Source of the DNA: Rhizobiaceae bacterium
GTDB taxonomy: Bacteria > Pseudomonadota > Alphaproteobacteria > Rhizobiales > Rhizobiaceae
Reading direction: 5' to 3'
Length of the DNA: 9,396 nucleotides
Assembly (NCBI GenBank): GCA_004299545.1
Contig: SCRB01000193.1
Coordinates: 1-9,396, forward strand
Shown here: in pieces, positions 1 to 5,818 of the stretch
Layout of the letters: every line of letters starts with the position of its first letter
How positions within the stretch are numbered: the first letter of the stretch is position 1
Notes under the pieces: model-generated
Databases searched by the model: none
What the model was told of the DNA's origin: nothing
Seen by the model: only the letters and a program-made list of their open reading frames with translations
Made by a program: the position numbers and the translations under genes

Positions 1-21
1 GCGCAGATCGAAGCGAAACTC

Positions 22-124
22 TAAAGCGCGTCGCCTTTAAACGGATTCACGCGACGCCCTTTATCTCCTTGTTTTCAAGCATGTCGTTATCCCGAAACCG
101 CTGCACACTTTCGAGCGACATGCT
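22..124. repeat. RIME-like two-palindrome intergenic mosaic element
   Basis: Two strong hairpins stand side by side. The first pairs 23-34 (AAAGCGCGTCGC) with 51-62 (GCGACGCCCTTT), 11 of 12 positions complementary, around a 16-base loop. The second pairs 78-86 (AGCATGTCG) with 116-124 (CGACATGCT), 9 of 9, and inside it 93-97 (CGAAA) pairs with 109-113 (TTTCG). The total length of about 100 bases and the two-palindrome layout agree with the known rhizobial intergenic mosaic elements (RIME1, about 108 bases with two large palindromes). The wording of both arms is also familiar from rhizobial intergenic DNA; that assignment is from memory, not a search. The element ends directly at the TAG stop of the amidohydrolase gene, so in the operon transcript it would fold in the 3' untranslated region, where it could stabilise or help end the message. 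The palindromes are seen; the family name is recalled; the role is inferred. Confidence 0.72.
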
Positions 125-1021
125 CTAGCATCCACCCGCATGTCCGGAAGGGCCGGCTGCCGTGCCGAACCGATAAAGTCGAGCCGGATTTCGCACCAAT
201 ATGCGGTGCGCGACCGCCTCGTCCGTCACCCAATGGCAGAACCGCTCCAGCAGCCCCGGGACCGTTGGCGGCGTCCCCGGATAGCGCACGAAGGGAAAGT
301 CGCTCGCCCACAACAGGCGATCGCTGTTGGCCTCTATCATGGCATCGTGAAAAGGCTGGATTACGTCATAATCCGCGCCGACGGCGCGGCGGCAAAGCGC
401 CAGCTTCACCCACACCATGCCCTCGCGCAGGATCGCCAGAAGGCGCTGGAAATCCTCGTGGCCCCTGCCGGCAGCCGGATTGAAGCCCGCCATATGGTCG
501 AGCACGATCGGGATTCCGGCCTTCTCCAGCCGCGGCCATTGCGACAACGTCTGCGGCAAGGGCGCCCAAAGCTCGGCATGCATGCCAAGCTCGCCAAGGC
601 GCGGAGCGAGACTGTCGCAGAGCGCGTCGAGCGGCACCGTTCCGGGCATCCGCGACCCGTCGGCGAGGCGCGTTTCGACAAAGCGGAGACCGGCGATGCC
701 GGCTTCGTTCATGCGCGCCAGATCGGCCGTTCCGGCCGAGTGGCCGGCGACGCCGATGCCCCTGGCGCGGGGACCCAACGCCGCCAGCGACGCCTGCAAA
801 AGCGAAAGATCGTCGCCATAGGGCGTCGGCTGGACCAGGACGAAGCGCGATACCCCCGCCACGCCGGCCATATCGAGCAAGGCGCTTACGGGCGAGACCG
901 GCGGCTCGTAGGCCGGCTCCACCTGCATCGGGAACAGGCTCCTGGCCTCAAATATATGGACATGGCAATCGGTGATCTCGCCGCTCGGGGAGGACTGCCG
1001 GGCAGATACGGTCAGGGGCAT
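125..1021 (-). CDS. Amidohydrolase family 2 protein, 2-pyrone-4,6-dicarboxylate lactonase-like
   Basis: This 298-residue protein has a complete amidohydrolase_2 (TIM-barrel) layout. DCHVHIF at residues 18-24 is the HxH motif at the end of strand 1. GLRF at 111-114 carries a conserved Arg, LDHMAGF at 174-180 carries a conserved His (H176), and WASDFPF at 238-244 carries the catalytic Asp (D241). NPARLYRF at 278-285 is the usual C-terminal signature. In the best known relative, LigI of protocatechuate 4,5-cleavage, a metal-free enzyme hydrolyses the lactone 2-pyrone-4,6-dicarboxylate in the cytoplasm; other relatives act on other lactones or on aromatic acids by decarboxylation. A lactonase or similar hydrolase of a small carboxylated ring is therefore likely, but the substrate is unknown. 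The ATG at 1021 is preferred: it overlaps the cupin gene's end by 10 bases (ATGCCCCTGA), which suggests translational coupling. An ATG at 1048 would add nine basic residues and has AAGGG abutting it, too close to act as its Shine-Dalgarno. It is the last gene of the operon, and its TAG lies at the border of the RIME-like element. Confidence 0.85.
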   Translation of the reverse strand: MPLTVSARQSSPSGEITDCHVHIFEARSLFPMQVEPAYEPPVSPVSALLDMAGVAGVSRFVLVQPTPYGDDLSLLQASLAALGPRARGIGVAGHSAGTADLARMNEAGIAGLRFVETRLADGSRMPGTVPLDALCDSLAPRLGELGMHAELWAPLPQTLSQWPRLEKAGIPIVLDHMAGFNPAAGRGHEDFQRLLAILREGMVWVKLALCRRAVGADYDVIQPFHDAMIEANSDRLLWASDFPFVRYPGTPPTVPGLLERFCHWVTDEAVAHRILVRNPARLYRFGTAAGPSGHAGGC

Positions 1022-1824
1022 GCGTAGTCGGCGGCGTTGTGGACCCATCCCTTCGCGATGAAATCCCGGCGCGGCGGCGCGAAGACGTCGATCAGGACAT
1101 GCCGTCCGCTGCCCACGCCCTCGGTCGTATGGATAAGCTGTGGCGGGATGACGAGCAGGCTGTCGGATGCCGCCTCAATATGCTCGTCCGGCCGCCATTG
1201 ATCGGCATCCGATACCCATGGCGCGCGGATGTGATGCAGGAACCTGCCGGAAATGGCCAGCGAGCCCTGCTCGAAATCGTCATGCGCGTGGGGTGACAAT
1301 CTGGTCCTGTCCCTGGGCCCGTCATATTCGACCCAGTTCACGCTCATTGTCGCGGTCTGGAGGAATTTCAGGCGCGGATTGCCGACCGGAAAGGGAATGT
1401 CGTCGACCGGATAGACGCGCAGGTGATCGCGATGAGAGGCGGCCGGCTCGAACGGCCGGCCGACCGGTTTCACGCGAGGGTCCGGCTCGCGGTAAGTCGC
1501 GGCGTTGATCGCAAGCCCCCGTGCCATCTCGCCAGCTCCGGTGGTCAGCGCATAGGCCCGCTCGGAACCTCCGAAGCGCAGATTGGTCGTGCCGGGCGGC
1601 GCGATGACCAATGCGCACGGTGGGATCCGGCGCGTTTCCGCCGCTGTCGCGAGTTCGCCTCCGCCTTCCGGAAAGACGAACAACGTCTCGTCCGTGCTCG
1701 AGATCGAATGCGTCTCGCCAACGCCCCCGCCGAAGCGGTGAACGGTGTAGTTCTGTCCGCGTATGATGGAAGGGCTTTCGCCGTTCCGGTTGAAACAGGA
1801 CAGGGATGGTGGACGGAATGCCAT
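1012..1824 (-). CDS. Two-domain cupin (bicupin) protein, probable metal-binding small-molecule enzyme or sensor
   Basis: The protein is 270 residues. The C-terminal half has a clear cupin: HAHDDFE at 179-185 supplies the HxH and Glu ligands of motif 1, and PPQLIH at 227-232 supplies the His of motif 2, so a single metal ion is probably held by H179, H181, E185 and H232. The N-terminal half (about 40-95, TDETLFVFPEGG through IAPPGTTNLRF) has the spacing and Pro/Gly turns of a second cupin without the histidines, so it is probably a degenerate domain. Bicupins of this kind include dioxygenases, decarboxylases and isomerases, and the fold alone does not fix the reaction. The frame stays open upstream to 2091, but that stretch is Arg-rich and lies in the wrong frame of the flavin reductase gene. 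The ATG at 1824, with GAGG nine bases upstream, is the credible start. The gene sits 29 bases after the flavin reductase gene and overlaps the amidohydrolase gene, so all three are probably co-transcribed. Confidence 0.8.
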   Translation of the reverse strand: MAFRPPSLSCFNRNGESPSIIRGQNYTVHRFGGGVGETHSISSTDETLFVFPEGGGELATAAETRRIPPCALVIAPPGTTNLRFGGSERAYALTTGAGEMARGLAINAATYREPDPRVKPVGRPFEPAASHRDHLRVYPVDDIPFPVGNPRLKFLQTATMSVNWVEYDGPRDRTRLSPHAHDDFEQGSLAISGRFLHHIRAPWVSDADQWRPDEHIEAASDSLLVIPPQLIHTTEGVGSGRHVLIDVFAPPRRDFIAKGWVHNAADYACP

Positions 1825-1833
1825 GGTCGTGAA

Positions 1834-1837
1834 CCTC
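1834..1837 (-). promoter_or_regulatory. Ribosome binding site deciding the cupin start
   Basis: On the minus strand GAGG stands nine bases before the ATG at 1824, in the 29-base gap after the flavin reductase stop. It supports the short 270-residue form over the longer open frame that runs back into the upstream gene. Confidence 0.6.
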
Positions 1838-1853
1838 GGGCGTCTCTCGGACC

Positions 1854-2504
1854 TCAATAGGTGCTTTCGTTGGCGCGGGTGAACTGGCGGTTCAGCTCGA
1901 AAGTCGGCTGCGAGATCGCGTATTCGGCGCCTCCCAGGCGGGTGACTGGCTGCGCCAGATGCGTTCGGAAATGACCGTGATCGTCGAGATAGGCGGCATG
2001 GATATGCATGCCGACGACCTTCCCGAAGGTGACGTTGACCTCCGGGCCGCCGGTGTCGTTGGCGATTTTCATCATTTCGATGACCCTGCATTCAAGCGAT
2101 ACCGGCGAGCGCGCCACGCGCGGCGGCTTGACGAACCTGCTCGCGGCCTTCTCCAGCCCGGCATGGTCGAACTCGTCCATGCCCGCCGGCAGTGGCGAGG
2201 AGGTCAGGTTCATCTCGTGGACGAGGTCGTAGCTGACGAGATTGAACACGAACTCGCCGGTCTCGCGCACATTCTTGAGAGTGTCCTTGGCCGGCCGGTC
2301 TTCCGGCGTGTTGCAGGAGAAGACCAGCACCGGCGGATCGTTCGACATGATGTTGAAATAGGAGAAAGGCGCCAGGTTCACCTTGCCCACGGCATCGACC
2401 GTGCTCATCCATCCGATCGGCCGCGGCGCGATGATGGCATTGAAGATGCCTCTCTTGAAATTGCCGGTCGCGATATCGATGAAGATGGGTTCTGGTTCTG
2501 GCAT
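1854..2504 (-). CDS. Flavin reductase-like, FMN-binding split-barrel protein (DIM6/NTAB type)
   Basis: The 216-residue protein matches the flavin reductase-like domain family. APRPIGWMSTVDAVGKVNLA at about 26-45 forms the FMN-phosphate-binding strand and turn, followed by PFSYFNIMSNDPPVLVFS at 46-63, which lines the isoalloxazine site. ETGEFVFNLV at 81-90 and the late GGAEYA at 191-196 are also typical. Members either supply reduced FMN to a monooxygenase partner or use bound FMN themselves; no flavin monooxygenase of the two-component type is visible nearby, so the partner may be absent, encoded elsewhere or not needed. There is no signal peptide, so it should be cytoplasmic. The start at 2504 has GGAAAG about seven bases upstream. 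It lies 119 bases downstream of the ABC ATPase gene with no convincing terminator between, and 29 bases ahead of the cupin gene, consistent with one operon. The family is well supported; the partner and substrate are unknown. Confidence 0.85.
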   Translation of the reverse strand: MPEPEPIFIDIATGNFKRGIFNAIIAPRPIGWMSTVDAVGKVNLAPFSYFNIMSNDPPVLVFSCNTPEDRPAKDTLKNVRETGEFVFNLVSYDLVHEMNLTSSPLPAGMDEFDHAGLEKAASRFVKPPRVARSPVSLECRVIEMMKIANDTGGPEVNVTFGKVVGMHIHAAYLDDHGHFRTHLAQPVTRLGGAEYAISQPTFELNRQFTRANESTY

Positions 2505-2623
2505 ATTTCACTTTCCGATAGAGGCGGCGGCGCGTCGTTCCGGGGCTTTGGCCTGCCTGACGGACTGATGGGGAGCGCCCGCGCATTTGGCCGGTGCCTG
2601 TTTCGCTGCGGTCTCGAAGACGC

Positions 2624-3415
2624 CTACAGCACCCTCCCCAGGAACTCCCGTGTCCGCCGCGACGCCGGGTTGGCGATCATCTGGCCGGGGGTTCCCCTCT
2701 CGACGACCACGCCGTCATCCATGAAGATCAGCTGGTCGGCGACCTCCCGCGCAAATCCGATCTCGTGCGTGACCACCACCATGGTCATTCCCGCCCGCGC
2801 GAGGTCCTTCATGACTTCCAGCACTTCGCCCACCAGTTCCGGGTCGAGCGCCGAAGTCGGCTCGTCGAACAGCAGCACCTTCGGGTTCATCGCCAGGGCG
2901 CGCGCAATCGCCACGCGTTGCTGCTGGCCGCCCGACAGGTGGCGCGGGTAGACATTTTTCTTTTCCGCCAGCCCGACGCGCTCGAGCAGCCCGATGGCGC
3001 GTTCCCTCGCCTGCACGATCGGCTCGCGCCGCACCCGTACGGGCGCCTCGATGAGGTTTTCGAGCACCGTCATGTTAGGGAAGAGATTGAAATGCTGGAA
3101 TACCATGCCGATCTCGGCCCGCCTCTGGCAGATCGCGGCGGCGGGCAGCTGGAACAGCCTGTTATGCTGAAGCCGGTAGCCGACGAAGTCGCCATCGACC
3201 AGGATCAGACCCTTGTTGATCTCCTCGAGGTGGTTGATGCAGCGCAGGAAAGTGCTCTTCCCCGAGCCGGACGGTCCTATGATGCAGGCGACGCGGCCCT
3301 TCGTCACGGTGACGTCGACGCCTTTCAGCACCTCCAGCGAGCCGAAGCTCTTTCTCACGCCGGCGGCGTGGATCATCGTATCGGGAGACACCCCGAACCG
3401 CTCGAAATGGCTCAT
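2624..3415 (-). CDS. Polar amino acid-type ABC transporter ATP-binding protein (GlnQ/HisP family)
   Basis: This 263-residue ATPase has every expected motif: Walker [10 protein letters not shown] at 47-55, Q-loop Gln at 107 ([17 protein letters not shown] follows the family pattern), signature LSGGQQQR at 160-167, Walker B VLLFDEP at 180-186, D-loop SALD at 188-191 and switch His at 217 (VVVTHE). It should form a homodimer on the cytoplasmic face of the permease and drive import. NHLEEINKG at 61-69 is characteristic of the amino acid (PAAT/HAAT) subfamily. The ATG at 3415 overlaps the permease stop in an ATGA, showing tight coupling. About 15 residues precede the first strand ([12 protein letters not shown]), as is common in rhizobial members; an internal ATG at residue 14 is possible but has no overlap to support it. 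Substrate specificity lies in the binding protein and cannot be read here. Confidence 0.95.
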   Translation of the reverse strand: MSHFERFGVSPDTMIHAAGVRKSFGSLEVLKGVDVTVTKGRVACIIGPSGSGKSTFLRCINHLEEINKGLILVDGDFVGYRLQHNRLFQLPAAAICQRRAEIGMVFQHFNLFPNMTVLENLIEAPVRVRREPIVQARERAIGLLERVGLAEKKNVYPRHLSGGQQQRVAIARALAMNPKVLLFDEPTSALDPELVGEVLEVMKDLARAGMTMVVVTHEIGFAREVADQLIFMDDGVVVERGTPGQMIANPASRRTREFLGRVL

Positions 3416-4380
3416 GACGCCACCCTCTTGCGGAAGCTGAACAAATGCGCCTGCAGGGTGGACAGGGCCGAGCCGGTGGTGGCCATTTCGTCGCGCGAGA
3501 AATGCCGCTCGAGATAGCCCTGCCCGATCGAGGTGATCGACACGATCGCGAGATACCAGAAGCTGGCGACAAGCAGGAGCGGAATGGTCTCGAAGGTGCG
3601 GGCGTAGATCGACTGGGCCGAGTAGAGCAGGTCGCCCACAGCGATGGTGCTCACCAGCGACGTCGTCTTGAGCAGGTTGATGGTCTCATTTCCGGTCGGC
3701 GGGATGATGACGCGCATGGCCTGCGGCAGCACGATGCGCCGCATCAGCAGGCTGGGTTTCATACCCAGGCAGAGCGCCGCCTCCGTCTGTCCGTGGCCGA
3801 CCGATTTGAGGCCGTTGCGGACGATCTCGGCCATGTAGCCGGATTCCTGCAGCGAGAGGGCGATGACGGCCGCCGTGAAGGGCGTGATCACGTCGTTGGT
3901 GTCGATGGAGAATATCGTGCCGTAACCGGGAATGTAGAGGGCGATGTGCTTGAAAAGCAGCGCCAGATTGTACCAGAAGATCAGCTGCACCAAAGCCGGC
4001 GTGCCGCGGAAGAACCAGACGAACAATTTTGCCGGGATGGAAAGCAGCCGGCTCGACGATATCAGCATCAACGCTACCACCGTCCCGCCGATGCAAGACA
4101 GGATCATGATGATGACCGTCAACAGGAGCGTCATGCCGACGCCCGCCAGGATGAGGGGATTGAAGAGGTAGTGCCCGACCGCCGGCCACTGGAATTCGGG
4201 ATTGGTCGCCACCGAATACAAGAGGAGCGCGACGAGGGCGAGGACGATCACGACGGCGGCGCTGCGCCAGGGATGGCGCAACGGGACGACCGTCAGCATG
4301 TCCGCCGCCAGCCGGCTCTCGACCATGGCCTTTGAGGATTCCAAACCAATATCCTCTCGTTTTATGCCGGCGGTTTCCAT
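3412..4380 (-). CDS. Polar amino acid-type ABC transporter permease (HisM/GlnP family)
   Basis: The 322-residue membrane protein has a cytoplasmic N-terminal tail of about 38 residues, a first membrane segment near 41-56, further segments near 76-107, 115-143, 165-185 and 265-288, and the coupling (EAA) loop at about 200-221 ([16 protein letters not shown], then IVLPQA), which contacts the ATPase. [17 protein letters not shown] at 122-138 is a hallmark of the amino acid permease subfamily. It is longer than the roughly 220-250 residues of the enteric proteins because of tails at both ends, including about 30 residues after ERHFSRDE. Only one permease gene is present, so it probably works as a homodimer. 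The start at 4380 has only a weak GACGAG-type ribosome site; a Met at residue 20 is an alternative. The gene lies 121 bases after the binding-protein gene, a gap filled with palindromes, and overlaps the ATPase start by four bases. Confidence 0.93.
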   Translation of the reverse strand: METAGIKREDIGLESSKAMVESRLAADMLTVVPLRHPWRSAAVVIVLALVALLLYSVATNPEFQWPAVGHYLFNPLILAGVGMTLLLTVIIMILSCIGGTVVALMLISSSRLLSIPAKLFVWFFRGTPALVQLIFWYNLALLFKHIALYIPGYGTIFSIDTNDVITPFTAAVIALSLQESGYMAEIVRNGLKSVGHGQTEAALCLGMKPSLLMRRIVLPQAMRVIIPPTGNETINLLKTTSLVSTIAVGDLLYSAQSIYARTFETIPLLLVASFWYLAIVSITSIGQGYLERHFSRDEMATTGSALSTLQAHLFSFRKRVAS

Positions 4381-4402
4381 GCTCGCTCGTCACTATGACC
4401 TG

Positions 4403-4501
4403 GGTGCGCCCTTCGGGCTCACCTCTCGAGATGAAGACTATTGGCGCCAGCGATCCTCGAAGGACGCACCACGCAACGAAGGTCGAATATCGCCAGGCGC
4501 C
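4403..4501. repeat. Intercistronic palindromic mosaic block between binding-protein and permease genes
   Basis: Several inverted repeats overlap in this gap. A local hairpin pairs 4403-4411 with 4415-4423 (8 of 9, loop TTC). A longer pairing joins 4403-4415 (GGTGCGCCCTTCG) to 4458-4470, 12 of 13 positions. A third pairs GGCGCC at 4443-4448 with GGCGCC at 4496-4501 and, after a small internal loop, GCGAT at 4450-4454 with ATCGC at 4489-4493; its outer arm ends at the base before the binding-protein stop codon. CCTTCG/CGAAGG cores next to GGTGCG recur in rhizobial intergenic palindromes, so this may be a degenerate mosaic element. In transcripts such structures between a binding-protein gene and its permease often protect the upstream message from 3' decay and lower permease expression. 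The pairings are seen; the element class and function are inferred. Confidence 0.55.
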
Positions 4502-5356
4502 TCAATTCTTGAGTTGCGACATGTCGGTGTAGACGACCGATTTCGGCACGCTGGCGGCGCCCATCCCGTATTTCTTGAGAATGGTCGCGTAGGTACCGTT
4601 GGCGATCAATGCGTTGAGGGCGGCGGCGAGCATTTTGCCGGTCGCGCTATCACCCTTCCGTATCGCCAGTCCGAGCGGCGACGGATCTATGGGATCGCCG
4701 ACGACGACATTCTTGCCCTTCGTCGTGGCCTCATAATAACCAGCGGAGGTCGCATCGTCGAGGCGGGCCTCGGCGCGCCCTGTCAGTAGCGCCTGGATCG
4801 TGTCCTTCTGGTCCGGGAAGATCTGGATGTCGAGCGGCGAATGGCCATCGGCCGCGCATTGCTTGCTCAACTGGCGCGCGACACCGGCCGCCGCGTTGCC
4901 GCTGGCGACGGCGACCCTCTTGCCACAGATACCGGATTCCTTCGCGAACTCGGCCTTGTTGGCGGGCAGAGTGACGACGACGGTTCCGGTCTTTTCGTAG
5001 CCGACGAAATCGACCTGCTTCAGGCGCTCGGGCAGGATGGTATAGCCAGCCCAGCCGATATCCGCCCGCCCGGAAACCAGCGCCGGAATCTGTGCCCTAA
5101 ACGGAATGGTGACGATGTCAAGCTTTACCCCGAGTTCCTTGGCCACGGCTTGCGCCATTTCGATGTTCATGCCGGCCGGGCGGCCCTGAGCATCGACGAA
5201 TTGCATCGGCGCATAATCAAGCCCGCTGGCGATCGTCAGCTTGCCGCTTTCCTTGACCTTGTCGGTGACCGGAATCTGGCTGGCCCAGGCACAACCGACG
5301 CCTCCCACGACAAATGCGATGGTGCATGCCAGGTTGATGGATTTGCATTTCAGCAT
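4502..5356 (-). CDS. Periplasmic solute-binding protein of an amino acid-type ABC transporter
   Basis: This 284-residue protein begins with a Sec signal peptide: MLKCK, a hydrophobic core around residues 9-21, and AWA-S giving a likely signal peptidase I cut after residue 25. No proper lipobox surrounds the Cys at 22. The mature part is a family 3 (SBP_bac_3) fold: KLTIASGLDYAPMQF at 39-53, GMNIEMAQAVAKELGV at 62-77, SGRADIGWAGYTILPERLKQ at about 95-114, and RLDDATSAGYY in the second lobe. The usual ST-x-TPER ligand motif is altered to YTILPER, and VDFS-x-PY to VDFVGYEKTG, so the ligand may not be a plain amino acid. Two Cys (in GICGKR and SKQCAADG) could form a disulfide, as in many relatives. 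The frame stays open to 5485, but only the ATG at 5356 has a strong ribosome site (GGGGAAG) followed immediately by a signal peptide. It is the first gene of the operon. Confidence 0.92.
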   Translation of the reverse strand: MLKCKSINLACTIAFVVGGVGCAWASQIPVTDKVKESGKLTIASGLDYAPMQFVDAQGRPAGMNIEMAQAVAKELGVKLDIVTIPFRAQIPALVSGRADIGWAGYTILPERLKQVDFVGYEKTGTVVVTLPANKAEFAKESGICGKRVAVASGNAAAGVARQLSKQCAADGHSPLDIQIFPDQKDTIQALLTGRAEARLDDATSAGYYEATTKGKNVVVGDPIDPSPLGLAIRKGDSATGKMLAAALNALIANGTYATILKKYGMGAASVPKSVVYTDMSQLKN

Positions 5357-5360
5357 AGTT

Positions 5361-5367
5361 CTTCCCC
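5361..5367 (-). promoter_or_regulatory. Strong ribosome binding site of the solute-binding protein gene
   Basis: GGGGAAG on the minus strand ends four bases before the ATG at 5356. It settles the start over upstream in-frame Met codons and would favour high expression of the binding protein, the component usually needed in excess. Confidence 0.75.
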
Positions 5368-5371
5368 TGTT

Positions 5372-5386
5372 TTTTTCCGCGAAAAA
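5372..5386. promoter_or_regulatory. Palindrome TTTTTC-CGC-GAAAAA in the leader of the binding-protein gene
   Basis: A perfect 6-base inverted repeat with a 3-base centre lies about five bases upstream of the ribosome site. As RNA it could form a weak A/U-rich hairpin next to the ribosome site; as DNA it could be an operator. With such short arms in an A/T-rich patch, chance is a real alternative. Confidence 0.3.
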
Positions 5387-5529
5387 GAAGCGGCTTGTGA
5401 GCGATCCATGTGGCCGGCTCTCCCCTATCAGGGTCCGATACGTGGTTGCCATTTGCATGAACAGCCATTCCGGCGACGGATCCAATTGCCTCGGAAAGGC
5501 TATGGCGCGCCTGCCGGCAGGGCAACGGG

Positions 5530-5559
5530 ATATTGAGGCCGTTTCAACAGATGAAACAA
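5530..5559 (-). promoter_or_regulatory. Possible operon promoter containing a 17-base palindrome (operator candidate)
   Basis: A 17-base palindrome with perfect 6-base arms, GTTTCA-N5-TGAAAC, lies at 5541-5557; even its centre (ACAGA against TCTGT) reads similarly on both strands. On the minus strand a weak promoter can be fitted around it: TTGTTT at 5559-5554, an 18-base spacer, and CAATAT at 5535-5530, each hexamer matching the sigma-70 consensus at only 3 of 6 positions. If correct, transcription would start near 5523, about 167 bases before the binding-protein ATG, and a protein on the palindrome would cover the promoter spacer. The palindrome is certain; the promoter fit is weak. The bound factor is unknown, with MarR, IclR and GntR-type proteins all using dyads of this size. 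Confidence 0.4.
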
Positions 5560-5573
5560 AGGTCGAAGCCGCA

Positions 5574-5768
5574 TGGCAGGCTGGCCATAAGACGCTGCTA
5601 GCGCCATTGCGAGACGGCGAGGATAGTGTCGTGCTTTTTCCCGCCTTCCGCCGTCAGCTTCAGAAGCCTGCAGCGCCCGTCCCGCTTGTCCGGGGAACCG
5701 GAGACTCCGCTGATCCGTATGGTGGGTATCAATGGCCTGAGCGAGAACGTGGTTTGGTACGTATGCAC
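5574..5768 (-). pseudogene. Decayed 3' part of a MarR-family transcriptional regulator
   Basis: In one minus-strand frame this stretch reads YQTTFSLRPL (residues resembling the recognition helix pattern TTLTRNLRPL), then GSPDKRDGRCRLLKLTAEG, which is the MarR wing (DxRDGR) and the LTxEG that opens the following helix. It continues to AVSQWR, a stop at 5598-5600, then QRLMASLP in the same frame, resembling the family's WRxxQxRLxxxL helix. A typical MarR protein has about 140-150 residues; here the N-terminal dimerisation helices are not recognisable and the segment joining the helix and wing appears altered. I therefore read it as a relic broken by a nonsense codon and loss of the 5' part. It lies just past the end of the FAD oxidoreductase gene and ahead of the transporter operon, a fitting place for a lost local regulator. 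The wing match is good; the rest is weaker. Confidence 0.5.
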
Positions 5769-5818
5769 CGGGAGCACAAGAACCTGGCCTCGGGTGGTTA
5801 TCCAAATAGTGGACGTAG

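Noticed and set aside
125..1021. Naming the amidohydrolase ligI
   Set aside because: Only family motifs are shared; no protocatechuate 4,5-cleavage genes accompany it, so the specific reaction is not supported.
140..1027. Long plus-strand open frame opposite the amidohydrolase gene
   Set aside because: Its translation is Arg/His-rich with no domain pattern and mirrors the codon bias of the real minus-strand gene.
1825..2091. N-terminal extension of the cupin protein
   Set aside because: The extra residues are Arg-rich, lie out of frame over the flavin reductase gene and have no ribosome site; the ATG at 1824 does.
1959..2951. 330-residue plus-strand open frame crossing the flavin reductase and ATPase genes
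   Set aside because: It is antisense to two well-supported genes and their gap, and its composition shows no protein-like pattern.
2594..4335. Long plus-strand frames opposite the ATPase and permease genes
   Set aside because: They are charged, low-complexity translations antisense to genes with complete motifs.
5426..5440. TATC-N7-GATA dyad upstream of the binding-protein gene
   Set aside because: Four-base arms are too short to separate from chance, and no promoter hexamers fit around it.
5357..5485. N-terminal extension of the solute-binding protein
   Set aside because: It would bury the signal peptide 43 residues inside the protein and ignores the strong ribosome site before 5356.
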